Below, in pieces: positions 42,971-52,394 of a stretch of 64,000 nt of DNA. Within the stretch, counting starts at the first letter, position 1; the number at the start of each line of letters is the position of its first letter. The translations under genes and the position numbers were made by a program. The stretch spans positions 248,001 through 312,000 of the forward strand of contig JBKBLN010000002.1 of the NCBI GenBank assembly GCA_046296415.1, read 5' to 3'. Source of the stretch: CAYNRA01 sp046296415. Lineage in GTDB: Bacteria; Bacteroidota; Bacteroidia; Cytophagales; Spirosomataceae. The notes beneath the pieces were generated by a model. It made no database searches and was not told where the DNA came from. It saw only the letters and a program-made list of their open reading frames with translations.

Positions 42971-44596
42971 TTACACCAATAAGGTATAAGGCTCCTCTAA
43001 AAGTTGCTTCAAGGTAACCAAGAAGGCTGCACCTGTGGCACCATCTACTACACGGTGATCACAAGTTAAGGTGATCTTCATGATGTTGGTTGCGTAAAAT
43101 TGACCGTTTTTAACCGCCACCGTTTCTTTAATTCCACCCACCGAAAGAATACACGATTCATTTTTGGGGTTGTTAATAATGGAAGTAAACGAATCAATTC
43201 CAAACATACCTAAATTACTGACGGTGAAGGTATTTCCTTCCCAATCTTTAGGTTGAAGTTGGCCATTTTTGGCTTTACCACCTAAGTCTTTGGTCGTTGC
43301 TGCCAAGGCAGATAAAGTCAGCGTATTGGCAAAGCGAATTACCGGAACGACCAAACCATCTTGAATGGCCACCGCCATTCCGATATGAACATGCTGGTTT
43401 CGACGGATGTGGTTGTCTCTCCAAGAGGAGTTGATGGCTGGATGCTTGGTCAAGGCTACTGCACAGGCTTTCAAAACCATGTCATTGAAGGATATCTTCA
43501 CAGGCGAGGCTTGATTCATGATCGTTCTCGCTTCAATGGCTTTGTCCATACAGATTTCCATGGTCAATTGGAAATCAACAGCTGATGTTTGTGACTCGGC
43601 TAGACTGCGTGCGATCGCCTTTCTCATTTGAGTCAGGCCTATTTCTTCAAAACTTTCTTGACCCACCGCTACAGGAGCCGGAGAAACGGCTGCTGGAGCC
43701 ACTGATTTAACAGCTGGGACAAATTGATCGATATCTGATTTGATGATTCGACCACTCTCACCAGAACCTTTAACCTCCGCTAAATTGATGCCTTTTTCTT
43801 CAGCCAGCTTTTTCGCTAATGGAGATGCTAAAATACGACCCTGACCTGAGCTAGCAACCTCCACCACCGGGGTAGTGGCGACGGTAGTCGTCGAGGCTGG
43901 CGCAGCCGATGGAGCAGGGGCTGGAGTGGACTCTGGAGCAGTAGCACCGTTTGTTGCACTGCCATTTTGCGCATCAGCTGCCAGAAGGGTTTGATAATCG
44001 GCACCAGCTTTCCCTATGACCGCAATGATGGCATTTACGGGAACGGCTTTCCCGGCTTCTGCGCCGATGTAAAGTAATGTACCCTCATCGTATGCCTCCA
44101 ATTCCATGGTGGCCTTATCGGTTTCTATTTCTGCTAACAAGTCACCTGACTTGACGGTATCACCCACTTGTTTTAACCACGCATGAATAACCCCTTCGGT
44201 CATGGTATCCGACAGCAATGGCATACGGACGATGTTGGCATCGATTCCACTGATATCAATCGAGGCTGCCGACGGAGTGGCTGCGACAGGAGCTTCGACA
44301 GCCGCTGGAGCGGGCACAGAACTGGTACCACCAGAAAGCAGATGTTGAAAATCTTCACCTGGCTTTCCGATCACCGCAATGATCGAATCGATCGGAACGG
44401 CTTGGCCTTTTTCTACGCCAATATACAAAATGGTTCCCTCTTCATAGGATTCCATGTCCATGGTGGCTTTGTCGGTTTCGACCTCAGCCAAAATATCACC
44501 GGATTTAACTTTATCGCCAACTTTTACATTCCATGATGCGATGACCCCTTCTTCCATGGTATCACTCATCTTGGGCATTCGGATAACTTCTGCCAT
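42971..44596 (-). CDS. pdhC: Pyruvate dehydrogenase E2 (dihydrolipoyl acetyltransferase), two lipoyl domains
   Basis: 541 residues. Two lipoyl domains: residues 1-80 with lipoyl Lys43 in VETDKATMDM, and about 120-200 with ETDKATMELEAYDEG. Each is followed by an Ala/Pro-rich swinging linker. The peripheral subunit-binding domain is at about 255-290 (ASPLAKKLAEEKGINLAEVK). The catalytic domain ends with CDHRVVDGATGAAFL, with His514 as the catalytic residue. It transfers acetyl from lipoyl to CoA. No E1 or E3 gene is adjacent. Own -7 box follows the lepA terminator. Confidence 0.93.
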   Translation of the reverse strand: MAEVIRMPKMSDTMEEGVIASWNVKVGDKVKSGDILAEVETDKATMDMESYEEGTILYIGVEKGQAVPIDSIIAVIGKPGEDFQHLLSGGTSSVPAPAAVEAPVAATPSAASIDISGIDANIVRMPLLSDTMTEGVIHAWLKQVGDTVKSGDLLAEIETDKATMELEAYDEGTLLYIGAEAGKAVPVNAIIAVIGKAGADYQTLLAADAQNGSATNGATAPESTPAPAPSAAPASTTTVATTPVVEVASSGQGRILASPLAKKLAEEKGINLAEVKGSGESGRIIKSDIDQFVPAVKSVAPAAVSPAPVAVGQESFEEIGLTQMRKAIARSLAESQTSAVDFQLTMEICMDKAIEARTIMNQASPVKISFNDMVLKACAVALTKHPAINSSWRDNHIRRNQHVHIGMAVAIQDGLVVPVIRFANTLTLSALAATTKDLGGKAKNGQLQPKDWEGNTFTVSNLGMFGIDSFTSIINNPKNESCILSVGGIKETVAVKNGQFYATNIMKITLTCDHRVVDGATGAAFLVTLKQLLEEPYTLLV

Positions 44597-44642
44597 TTTC
44601 GATTACAGTCTTATTGGATGTGCTTAGAATTATTCTGTCTTT

Positions 44643-44650
44643 CAAAAATA
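44643..44650 (-). promoter_or_regulatory. -7 box of pdhC
   Basis: TATTTTTG on the minus strand, 46 bp before the ATG at 44596 and 3 bp past the lepA terminator stem. Confidence 0.55.
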
Positions 44651-44653
44651 GTA

Positions 44654-44677
44654 GTTTAGGCTTGAATTTGCCTAAAC
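44654..44677 (-). terminator. Terminator after lepA
   Basis: GTTTAGGC, 8-base loop, GCCTAAAC on the minus strand, 7 nt after the lepA stop; the following T run is part of the pdhC -7 box. Confidence 0.65.
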
Positions 44678-44684
44678 CACTCTA

Positions 44685-46472
44685 TCAATTTATTTTTAAT
44701 ACTGCCATAAATGCTTCTTGCGGAACCTCAACAGTTCCGATTTGACGCATCCGTTTCTTTCCTTTCTTCTGTTTTTCTAATAATTTTCGCTTTCTGGAAA
44801 TATCACCTCCATAACATTTGGCTGTCACGTCTTTCCGCAATGCGCGTACTGTTTCACGGGCAATCACTTTCGCACCAATAGCGGCCTGAATCGCAATTTC
44901 AAATTGCTGACGTGGTAGTAATTCACGGAGTTTTTCACACAATTTCTTACCCCATTCGTAAGCTTTATCCCGGTGAACAATCGCCGACAGAGCATCAACT
45001 GGTTCTCCATTAAGAAGGATATCCAATTTCACCAAGTGGGATTCTTTGTAGCCAGCCAAGGAATAATCTAAGGAGGCGTAACCGCGTGAAATGGTTTTTA
45101 ACTTATCAAAGAAATCAAAGACCACCTCAGCCAACGGAAGTTCGAAGGAGAGTTCAACTCGCGAGGAAGTCAAATACACCTGATTTTTAATCAGACCTCT
45201 TTTTTCCATACAGAGTGAGATGATCGGACCTACGTATTCAGAGGCTGTGATAATTTGAGCATTGATGAAAGGCTCCTCGACCCAACTAATCAGATTCGGA
45301 TCCGGCATTTCGGATGGAGCCGATACCGGGATGACATTATCTCGTTTGTCGACCACATGGAATTTCACAGACGGTACCGTGGTAATCACGGTCATATCGA
45401 ACTCACGTTCTAACCGCTCTTGGACAATTTCCATGTGAAGCATGCCTAGGAAGCCACATCGGAAACCAAAGCCCAAGGCCGCTGAGGTCTCAGGTTCCCA
45501 CACCAGCGCCGCATCATTCAATTGGAGCTTCTCCATGGCCTCCCGAAGGTCTTCAAATTCGGTGGTGTCTACAGGGTAAATTCCGGCAAATACCATGGGC
45601 TTCACTTCCTCAAACCCTTTGATTGCTTGATCTGCAGGCCGACTAAGGTGTGTGATCGTATCCCCTACTTTTACCTCTTTGGCTACCTTAATTCCCGAAA
45701 TGAGATAACCTACATCACCACATTCTAGTACATCTTTTGGCTTTTTTTGGAGGCCTAAATTTCCAATCTCATCGGCTTCGTATTCACGACCTGTCGCCAT
45801 GAATTTAACTTTATCACCTTTCCGGATACGACCGTTTTTAACTCGGAAAATAACTTCAATTCCTCGATAGGAATTAAAAACAGAATCAAAAATCAACCCT
45901 TGAAGTGGCCCTTCCGGATCACCTGATGGAGCAGGAATGCGCTCAACAATAGCCTGTAGAATTTCATAGATACCGATACCCTCTTTGGCAGATGCTGGAA
46001 TGATTGAATCAGGATCGACACCAATCAAATCAACGATTTGGTCTTTTACCTCTTCCGGCCGAGCCCCGGGTAAATCTATTTTATTCATAACCGGGATAAT
46101 CTCCAAACCATGATCTAAGGCTAAAAAGAGGTTGGAAATGGTCTGGGCTTCGATCCCTTGGGCAGCATCTACGATCAACAAGGCACCTTCACAGGCGGCA
46201 ATCGAACGGGAAACTTCGTAGCTAAAATCCACGTGGCCCGGTGTATCAATCAAGTTTAAGGTATATTCTTGATCTTGGTATGTATATTTCATTTGGATGG
46301 CGTGGCTTTTGATCGTAATTCCGCGCTCACGCTCCAAGTCCATATCATCCAATAACTGCGCCTGCATTTCACGTTGGCTTGTGGTACCAGTAAATTCCAG
46401 TAATCGATCCGCCAACGTACTTTTCCCGTGATCAATATGGGCAATAATACAGAAATTTCGAATGTTCTTCAC
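44685..46472 (-). CDS. lepA: Elongation factor 4 (LepA)
   Basis: 595 residues, the normal length. Translational GTPase that back-translocates or remodels ribosomes. G1 is AHIDHGKSTLADRLLEFTG, G2/switch I ERGITIKSHAI, G3 DTPGHVDF, G4 NKID. The C-terminal LepA-specific domain ends KQKKGKKRMRQIGTVEVPQE. GTG start (GTGAAGAACATTCG) with AAGG just upstream. A -7 box lies 60 bp before the start. No lepB follows on this strand. Confidence 0.97.
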   Translation of the reverse strand: MKNIRNFCIIAHIDHGKSTLADRLLEFTGTTSQREMQAQLLDDMDLERERGITIKSHAIQMKYTYQDQEYTLNLIDTPGHVDFSYEVSRSIAACEGALLIVDAAQGIEAQTISNLFLALDHGLEIIPVMNKIDLPGARPEEVKDQIVDLIGVDPDSIIPASAKEGIGIYEILQAIVERIPAPSGDPEGPLQGLIFDSVFNSYRGIEVIFRVKNGRIRKGDKVKFMATGREYEADEIGNLGLQKKPKDVLECGDVGYLISGIKVAKEVKVGDTITHLSRPADQAIKGFEEVKPMVFAGIYPVDTTEFEDLREAMEKLQLNDAALVWEPETSAALGFGFRCGFLGMLHMEIVQERLEREFDMTVITTVPSVKFHVVDKRDNVIPVSAPSEMPDPNLISWVEEPFINAQIITASEYVGPIISLCMEKRGLIKNQVYLTSSRVELSFELPLAEVVFDFFDKLKTISRGYASLDYSLAGYKESHLVKLDILLNGEPVDALSAIVHRDKAYEWGKKLCEKLRELLPRQQFEIAIQAAIGAKVIARETVRALRKDVTAKCYGGDISRKRKLLEKQKKGKKRMRQIGTVEVPQEAFMAVLKIN

Positions 46473-46532
46473 GCCTTAAAAAATTGGGTGTTTAAATGAT
46501 CCAATAAACCCCTGTTGAATGGGTTTGTTTCA

Positions 46533-46540
46533 CAAAAGTA
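46533..46540 (-). promoter_or_regulatory. -7 box of lepA
   Basis: TACTTTTG on the minus strand, a perfect TAnnTTTG match, about 60 bp before the GTG start; TTG 23 bp further upstream. Confidence 0.5.
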
Positions 46541-46589
46541 GTACAAATGAGGGATTTCTTCACCAATTATTTACACCATACCGTATGGG

Positions 46590-47597
46590 TTATTTCCCCC
46601 AACGGACCCAGTGTTTTTCAAATCCATGGTAGCTGGCACCTGAAACAAGGAGGACCAAACTTAAAAAGATACCCAACTTACCTTCAACTGGCACTTGAAA
46701 ATGGGATTTAACGAACCAATTGACGCCGATGTAGACAAGCGGATGCCAGAGGTAGATTCCGTAACTCCAGTCTCCGAGAGTTTTAAAGACCCAGTGGATG
46801 GGTTTCCATGACACCGGGGGTAAAGAAGTGGCCCCAAATACGACAAGCAGGCAGGCACTACTTAGAATGACCTTTGGAGTATCGACCACTAAATCAATAT
46901 GACCACCCCATACAGGAAAAAAAATAAATACCACCAACCCAACGAAGACGCTTGCGCTTTGTAGCTGCGCGGAAGGTCTTGGTACAATTGACAAAACGAT
47001 TCCCCCCATAAAAAATAGGGCTTGATAGAGGGGGTGGATGTACAAGTTCCACTGCTTGGGTAAAGAAACGGTCTCACGGAGATAAAAATAGGGGATCAAG
47101 AGCCAAAGCAGCAACCAAATGCCTATGACGATGGATTGACCTTTTCCTTTGGCTAGAAACATGAGAAATGGAAACAGCCCGTAAAATACCAACTCATTTC
47201 CAATTGACCATGCCCCCGTTGCTATGTAGGCGTCTCGGTCAAAATAACCAAACAGCCCCGTGAGGTTTAAGAACCATTGCATCAGATCATAGGACTTTCT
47301 TGATACAAGCGCGGACGCTAGGGAGACAAGGATTAATAAAGGTAGAATACGGAAAAGACGCTTTTTGAAAAATTGAATCCAGGAAATTTGCTTTTGCCAA
47401 TTCACTGAATCATACACTCGAGCAAGTGTGTATCCGCTTAAAATATAAAATAGGGCCACGCCATACAAACCCATTCGATCCAAAAAGGAGTCCGCTTGTG
47501 GAATGTAGCTTGGAGTCTCCCATAAGTGAAAATGATACGCTAAAATAGAAAGGGCTGCAAACCCCCGCAGGTAATCCAGAGAATACAATCGTTGCAT
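46590..47597 (-). CDS. Acyltransferase 3 family membrane protein, second copy
   Basis: 335 residues, about ten membrane helices. The signature is Arg11 in YSLDYLRGFAALSILAYH with His22 (R-X10-H). Similar to O-acetylases of polysaccharides and lipopolysaccharide. It is not close to the copy at 18790-19902 by eye (different loops, DYLRGFAA versus DGLRCVAV). It lies 45 nt after ansA on the same strand; co-transcription is likely, but a functional link is not evident. Confidence 0.87.
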   Translation of the reverse strand: MQRLYSLDYLRGFAALSILAYHFHLWETPSYIPQADSFLDRMGLYGVALFYILSGYTLARVYDSVNWQKQISWIQFFKKRLFRILPLLILVSLASALVSRKSYDLMQWFLNLTGLFGYFDRDAYIATGAWSIGNELVFYGLFPFLMFLAKGKGQSIVIGIWLLLWLLIPYFYLRETVSLPKQWNLYIHPLYQALFFMGGIVLSIVPRPSAQLQSASVFVGLVVFIFFPVWGGHIDLVVDTPKVILSSACLLVVFGATSLPPVSWKPIHWVFKTLGDWSYGIYLWHPLVYIGVNWFVKSHFQVPVEGKLGIFLSLVLLVSGASYHGFEKHWVRWGK

Positions 47598-47642
47598 ATT
47601 GATGAAGAGGAATTGAGTTTTGAATTGAATATTATTTGCCGT

Positions 47643-48719
47643 TTATCCCTCTCCCTCTTCCATTTCACCGCAGATGGGAAGAGACATCCGATACCGGACC
47701 ACGGCGGGCTCTGGATTTTCACCTAGTAAAAACATCAACTTGGTGACGGCAGCTTCAACGGTTAAATCTTTTCCTGAAATAACCCCAATGCGACCCAAGC
47801 CCACGCTGGTTTCATAACTCCCTTGAACAACCCGGCCACCTGTACATTGAGAAACATTGATGACCACAATTCCTTTTTGAATGGCCTCCTCCAGAACCTG
47901 AAGAAACTCAGGATCAGTGGGAGCATTACCAGCTCCATACGTCTCCAGGACCAGTCCCTTCAGCCCGGGGAGGGAAACCAGTTGCCGAATGAATTGAGAT
48001 GAAATGCCCGGGAATAATTTTAAAATCAATACCTCTTTTTCCCAGCGCGTATGCAGCCTAAGTGGAAGGTCAGGTCGGTAAGGTTTAATGTAAGGAAAAT
48101 TGTATTCGATGGAAATTCCAATAGTTGCCAGATACGGATAATTTTCAGAGTGAAAGGCATCAAATTGAGAACTTTCTACCTTTTTACTTCGGTTTCCGCG
48201 GAGTAGAAAACCGTTGAAATAGATACAAACTTCCGGCACCACCGGGCGCCCATCAATTTGGGCGGTTGCAATTTCGAGTGCTGTAAATAAATTTTCTCTG
48301 GCGTCAGTCCGGGCCACTCCAATAGGCAATTGGGCCCCTGTCAACACAATTGGCTTTGAAACGTTTTCTAGTAAGAAACTAAGTGCCGAGGCTGTGTAGG
48401 CCATGGTATCGGTACCGTGAAGAATCACAAATGCCCCATATTCGTTAAATTGATCGTGGATCAATTCAGCCAGCTGCATCCAATCCTCAGGGGTGACATT
48501 GGAAGAATCAATGGGTTGCGCCAACATCATGACGGTCAGATCGAAATTCAACCGCCTCAACTCAGGGACGTTTTCCATGATTTGCTCAAAATTGAAGGGA
48601 ACCAACGCTTTGGTTTGTTCGTCAAAGACCATGCCTAATGTGCCACCTGTGTAGATCATCAACACAGATGGACGAAGATGGCCCGTGCGCGAGCCTGTTT
48701 CTATGTGTAGTTTTTTCAT
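47643..48719 (-). CDS. ansA: Type I L-asparaginase
   Basis: 358 residues from ATG 48719. Hydrolyses asparagine to aspartate and ammonia. First catalytic Thr in LMIYTGGTLGMVFD, second motif VILHGTDTMAYTASAL with Thr and Asp, and the C-terminal domain ends with NVSQCTGGRVVQGSYE. No signal peptide, so the cytoplasmic type I enzyme. An ATG at 48749 would overlap the upstream TPR gene by 26 nt; the later ATG 4 nt after that gene's stop is preferred. Confidence 0.93.
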   Translation of the reverse strand: MKKLHIETGSRTGHLRPSVLMIYTGGTLGMVFDEQTKALVPFNFEQIMENVPELRRLNFDLTVMMLAQPIDSSNVTPEDWMQLAELIHDQFNEYGAFVILHGTDTMAYTASALSFLLENVSKPIVLTGAQLPIGVARTDARENLFTALEIATAQIDGRPVVPEVCIYFNGFLLRGNRSKKVESSQFDAFHSENYPYLATIGISIEYNFPYIKPYRPDLPLRLHTRWEKEVLILKLFPGISSQFIRQLVSLPGLKGLVLETYGAGNAPTDPEFLQVLEEAIQKGIVVINVSQCTGGRVVQGSYETSVGLGRIGVISGKDLTVEAAVTKLMFLLGENPEPAVVRYRMSLPICGEMEEGEG

Positions 48720-48723
48720 GGGA

Positions 48724-49053
48724 TTAGTCCAATAACATCTCGTCTTCAATTTGCCTTTTCAAACCATTCAATTCCTGAGAAATTTTTGTTTTGCTTTGCT
48801 CAGATGCATGTCGAATGCCTTCCTCTACCACCTGCAAAGCCTGGTCCCACTGTTCTACCTCCATCCACATTTGAGCTAACGGATAGTAGGTAGGAACATA
48901 ACCTGGATGTTGTTTTTGAAGATTCAAAAACAACCCAAGGGCTTCTTCCCGATCAGTTTTTCGGTATTCTAAAGCCAAACTATACCAATTGAATGGATCC
49001 TCTGGATTTTCAGCAATCCATTCCTTTAAAATTTTTAATCGTTCTCCTTGCAT
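48724..49053 (-). CDS. Small TPR-like protein
   Basis: 109 residues with three tetratricopeptide-like helical repeats: DPFNWYSLALEYRKTDREEA, HPGYVPTYYPLAQMWMEVEQ, and WDQALQVVEEGIRHASEQSK. Probably a soluble protein-interaction module; no signal peptide. First gene of the minus-strand set TPR-ansA-acyltransferase. Its start faces the etfBA promoter, whose -33 element lies just beyond its ATG. Confidence 0.75.
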   Translation of the reverse strand: MQGERLKILKEWIAENPEDPFNWYSLALEYRKTDREEALGLFLNLQKQHPGYVPTYYPLAQMWMEVEQWDQALQVVEEGIRHASEQSKTKISQELNGLKRQIEDEMLLD

Positions 49054-49078
49054 GCAATGGGTTTCCCTTCTACCTTTG
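49048..49078 (+). promoter_or_regulatory. Promoter of etfBA
   Basis: TTG at 49048-49050, 20 bp, then TACCTTTG at 49071-49078. Both the box and the spacing are canonical for Bacteroidota. A second, weaker box TATCTTTA lies at 49161-49168. Confidence 0.65.
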
Positions 49079-49079
49079 T

Positions 49080-49101
49080 AATGTTATGCAAGCATAACAT
49101 T
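49080..49101. promoter_or_regulatory. Perfect palindrome at the predicted etfBA transcription start
   Basis: AATGTTATGC, AA, GCATAACATT: 10-bp arms with a 2-bp centre, beginning one base after the -7 box. A half site GCATAA recurs at 49126-49131. Size and symmetry fit a dimeric repressor such as a TetR-type protein. Confidence 0.6.
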
Positions 49102-49195
49102 TTTGGATAATTACTTGTTTGTTTAGCATAATCCGGAGAGGCTCCAGACAGCCTCACAAATATCTTTAAATTCATTCATTAACCCCAACATACCG

Positions 49196-49930
49196 ATGAA
49201 AATCCTCGTATGCATATCCAATGTACCGGATACGACTTCCAAGATTTCATTCACGGAAAACGACACCCAATTCAACAAAACTGGTATTCAATTTATTATC
49301 GGACCGTACGATGACTATGCATTAGCGCGGGCCGTAGAGTTGCGCGATCAGCTGGGTGGACACGTCACGGTTTTAAATGTAGGTACGGCTGAGACCGAAC
49401 CACAGATTCGAAAAGCACTAGCCATTGGCGCTGATGAGGCTGTTCGAATCGATGCAGAACCAACCGACTCCTTATTTGTGGCGGAACAAATTGCTGCGTA
49501 CGCTGCCGGCAAAGAGTTTGATTTGATTTTGATGGGTCGTGAAACCACCGACTACAATTCGGGTGTCGTCCACGGATTAGTGGGCGAATTACTGGGTTTA
49601 CCATCCTTTTCACCGGTTATGCAATTAACTTTGGCAGATGGACAAGCGACCTTGATGAAGGAAATTGAAGGTGGAAAAGAATACATTCAAGCTCCATTGC
49701 CTTTAGTCTTGGGATGCCAAGAACCAATCGCGGAATGGAAGATACCTAACATGCGGGGTATCATGGCCGCTCGTACCAAGCCACTGACTGTTGTACCCCC
49801 GGTAGGTTCATCGGTGACTACCACATTGAAATACCAATTACCCCCTGAAAAAGGTGCATGTAAAATGATTCCTGCGGAGGAAGCCGCGACTCTTATTAGT
49901 CTACTACGTAGCGAAGCAAAAGTATTATAA
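49196..49930 (+). CDS. etfB: Electron transfer flavoprotein beta subunit
   Basis: 244 residues. Forms the FAD-containing ETF heterodimer with EtfA and passes electrons from acyl-CoA dehydrogenases to the quinone pool. Typical N terminus MKILVCISNVPDTTSKISF, AMP-binding-type segment near 120 (DLILMGRETTDYNSGVVHGL), and a family signature near residue 155-175 (MKEIEGGKEYIQAPLPLVLG). The leader is 118 nt from the predicted start site. etfA follows after 21 nt. Confidence 0.94.
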   Translation: MKILVCISNVPDTTSKISFTENDTQFNKTGIQFIIGPYDDYALARAVELRDQLGGHVTVLNVGTAETEPQIRKALAIGADEAVRIDAEPTDSLFVAEQIAAYAAGKEFDLILMGRETTDYNSGVVHGLVGELLGLPSFSPVMQLTLADGQATLMKEIEGGKEYIQAPLPLVLGCQEPIAEWKIPNMRGIMAARTKPLTVVPPVGSSVTTTLKYQLPPEKGACKMIPAEEAATLISLLRSEAKVL

Positions 49931-49951
49931 TCACATTAAAACTTCATCACG

Positions 49952-50914
49952 ATGTCTGTTCTCATATTTGTCGAAGTTGCCGAAGGGCAAATCAAAAAAT
50001 CATCTTGGGAAGCGATTGCCTATGGAGCAAAAGTTGCGGAACAAGTAGGTGGAAAAGCCACAGCTCTTGTGGTTGGACCAGCGGAGGCTGATGCATTATC
50101 GCAAGCGGGTGCCTTAGGAGCCCATCAAGTGTGGCATGCCAACCAATCCGAATTGGCTCAGCCGATGAGTTTGCCATACAGCCATGTAGTTCTTGAAGCG
50201 GTAAAAAAATCAGGAGCCCAAGTTGTTGTGGCTGCCAAGTCTTCCTTGGCTGATGCTACCCTAGCCCGTGTGGCGGGTGCGTTGAAAGCGGGAATTGTTG
50301 GGAATGTTACCAGTCTACCTGATTTATCCGCAGGATTTTCAGTCACCCGGTCTATCTTCACTGGCAAGGCGTTTGCACAAGTTGCTATCACGAGTGATGT
50401 TAAGATTTTGACTTTAAAAAAGAATACCTTGGAGGCTGAACTAGGATCCAATCAGGCCGAAGTGAGCTCGTTTGAGGTAAGTTTAGGTGCTGAGACCCTT
50501 GTTGGCAAAATCACGGAAACTGTAAAAGCCAGTGGAGCGGTTTCACTACCTGAGGCTGATATCGTCGTTTCGGGTGGACGTGGAATGAAAGGTCCTGAGC
50601 ACTGGCAGCCTCTATTGGACTTGGCGGATGCCCTGGGTGCCGCCACGGCGTGTTCCAAGCCGGTTTCGGATGCCGATTGGCGCCCTCACCATGAGCATGT
50701 CGGACAAACAGGAGTAAAAGTAGCCCCTAATTTGTACATTGCGTGTGGTATTTCGGGAGCCATTCAACATTTAGCCGGAGTCAATTCTTCCAAGGTTTTG
50801 GTTGTCATCAATAAAGACCCGGAAGCTCCTTTCTTTAAAGCAGCCGACTATGGAATCGTTGGAGATGTTTTTGAGATTCTGCCGAAACTAACCGCGGCAG
50901 TAAAAGGTTTATAA
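49952..50914 (+). CDS. etfA: Electron transfer flavoprotein alpha subunit
   Basis: 320 residues. N-terminal domain similar to EtfB, C-terminal FAD-binding domain with VVSGGRGMKGPEHWQPLLDL near 208, GQTGVKVAPNLYIACGISGA near 250 and the NKDPEAPFFKAADYGIVGD signature near the end. Second gene of etfBA. A strong terminator follows 45 nt after the stop. No ETF-ubiquinone oxidoreductase or acyl-CoA dehydrogenase gene is in the window. Confidence 0.95.
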   Translation: MSVLIFVEVAEGQIKKSSWEAIAYGAKVAEQVGGKATALVVGPAEADALSQAGALGAHQVWHANQSELAQPMSLPYSHVVLEAVKKSGAQVVVAAKSSLADATLARVAGALKAGIVGNVTSLPDLSAGFSVTRSIFTGKAFAQVAITSDVKILTLKKNTLEAELGSNQAEVSSFEVSLGAETLVGKITETVKASGAVSLPEADIVVSGGRGMKGPEHWQPLLDLADALGAATACSKPVSDADWRPHHEHVGQTGVKVAPNLYIACGISGAIQHLAGVNSSKVLVVINKDPEAPFFKAADYGIVGDVFEILPKLTAAVKGL

Positions 50915-50959
50915 AATGAAGCATTTCCACGGAAGTGGATAATCTTTGGTTTAAGCTAG

Positions 50960-50991
50960 AAAGCATAGTTCGTTTGAACTATGCTTTTTTT
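50960..50991. terminator. Terminator after etfBA
   Basis: AAAGCATAGTTC (50960-50971), GTTT loop, GAACTATGCTTT (50976-50987), then a T tract. The converging gene ends at 50990. Confidence 0.92.
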
Positions 50992-51946
50992 AGAGTTTAG
51001 ACTCCGCATCCTCCGGGCGAACCCCAGGTATTCTCCTCATATTTAGCAACCATATTTTCATTTGATTTTTTTCGGCATGGGGATCGACTCGCAGGGGAGA
51101 AAGTGTATTGAGATCAGGTTGGCCGGCATCTACCCAAGCTGTATACCAGAAATTTCCTACCATTCGAATGGCCCGCTTAAAATGCCGCTCTACTTGTCCA
51201 TTTAGTAGCTGGTGGTACTTTTGAGAAAAAGGGTAGCTGTAGGCACGAACGGTCTGCCTATTTCGGCTGGTGATTTCATACTTTTGATTCCATCCCATGT
51301 TGTCACTAATGGACTTTTCAAACCGCAAGACGGAGTCCAAGGCCACATGGGCCGCTAAAATAGCCATCCAAATGGTAGAATCAGGCCGTTCCAGATACGT
51401 AGCACGGCCTACCCAACGGCTGTATTGGTGCGAAAATAATTCGGGCAACCGCGATTCCCACAACCCATGAATGCCGGTTTGATTGGTTAGCTGGCCATTG
51501 TAGTTGTGGGTGGTGTGCAGAGGAACATTCGCATCCCCGATATAATGCCCAATTTCTGCTGATAATTGAATGATCCTTGGTGTATTTCGCTCTACAAATG
51601 CATCTGTTAATTGCTTTTTCATGTACAACACATGCCAAGGAACAATCCCATAAGCCTGGAGGGTATCTTCTGTCATGCGTTCTACTGCCTGGAACCACGG
51701 GGTTAATACTAGGGAGTCACGCTGGGCTCGGGAATACACATCCCAGTCAATAAAATGCCGTGGGGCCTCCCCTTCCACAGCGTAGCGCCGCTGGTCGGGC
51801 CGAACAGCCCAATCCACTATTTGAGCTTGGTGTACTTTATAAAAAGAAGACATTTCAGGAGGTAGGGTGTAAATGGCCGCCTCATTGATTTGACGATGGG
51901 CAAAAAAGCCCCACCACCACCAACTGGTGAAGAGTAATATTTTCAT
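50990..51946 (-). CDS. Zinc-dependent phospholipase C / S1-P1 nuclease-like protein
   Basis: 318 residues. A very short hydrophobic leader (MKILLFTSWWW) precedes Trp12-Gly-Phe-Phe-Ala-His17, which matches the N-terminal Trp and His zinc ligands of the fold after signal cleavage. Further metal ligands are in APRHFIDWD and SAEIGHYIGDANVPLHTTHN; GLWESRLPE is another typical block. Likely an exported phosphodiesterase acting on phospholipids or nucleic acids. The unusual run of four Trp lies at the predicted cleavage site. No clear promoter box was found in the 164 bp upstream. Confidence 0.82.
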   Translation of the reverse strand: MKILLFTSWWWWGFFAHRQINEAAIYTLPPEMSSFYKVHQAQIVDWAVRPDQRRYAVEGEAPRHFIDWDVYSRAQRDSLVLTPWFQAVERMTEDTLQAYGIVPWHVLYMKKQLTDAFVERNTPRIIQLSAEIGHYIGDANVPLHTTHNYNGQLTNQTGIHGLWESRLPELFSHQYSRWVGRATYLERPDSTIWMAILAAHVALDSVLRFEKSISDNMGWNQKYEITSRNRQTVRAYSYPFSQKYHQLLNGQVERHFKRAIRMVGNFWYTAWVDAGQPDLNTLSPLRVDPHAEKNQMKIWLLNMRRIPGVRPEDAESKL

Positions 51947-52041
51947 GGCATAAATTGTAGTAAATGAAGGCGAAAACTACCGCGATTCTTTCAAAAAACA
52001 AAGGGCAAGTCGCCATTAATTTGATAAAATTTAGGCAATAA

Positions 52042-52073
52042 TTTGTTCAGGTTGGGTAAATTATCTAACTTTG
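52042..52073 (+). promoter_or_regulatory. Promoter of rpsT
   Basis: TTTG at 52042-52045, 20 bp, TAACTTTG at 52066-52073: a textbook Bacteroidota promoter. The leader to the ATG at 52111 is about 30 nt. Confidence 0.75.
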
Positions 52074-52110
52074 CACCCCTAAGAAAAGAAACGGAAATTT
52101 AATTTTTAAT

Positions 52111-52368
52111 ATGGCAAATCACAAGTCAGCACTAAAAAGAATTAGAGCTAACGAGACAAAACGGTTGAGAAATCGCTACCAACATAAAACTACCCGGACA
52201 GCTGTTCGTAAATTGCGTAGCACACAAGATGCTGCTGAAGCACAAACACTTTTGAAAACGGTATCCTCTATGTTGGATCGTTTGGCCAAGAAGAACATCA
52301 TTCACAAAAATAAAGCGGCTAACTTAAAATCAAGCTTAGCAAAGCACGTGAACAAATTGGCTGCGTAA
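52111..52368 (+). CDS. rpsT: 30S ribosomal protein S20
   Basis: 85 residues, basic and helical: MANHKSALKRIRANETKRLR, TTRTAVRKLRS, KKNIIHKNKAANLKSSLAKH. Primary binder of the 16S rRNA 5' domain. Normal length. Own promoter and terminator, so monocistronic, as in most bacteria. Confidence 0.97.
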   Translation: MANHKSALKRIRANETKRLRNRYQHKTTRTAVRKLRSTQDAAEAQTLLKTVSSMLDRLAKKNIIHKNKAANLKSSLAKHVNKLAA

Positions 52369-52394
52369 TTTATCAGGCTATTTGATACATTTTA

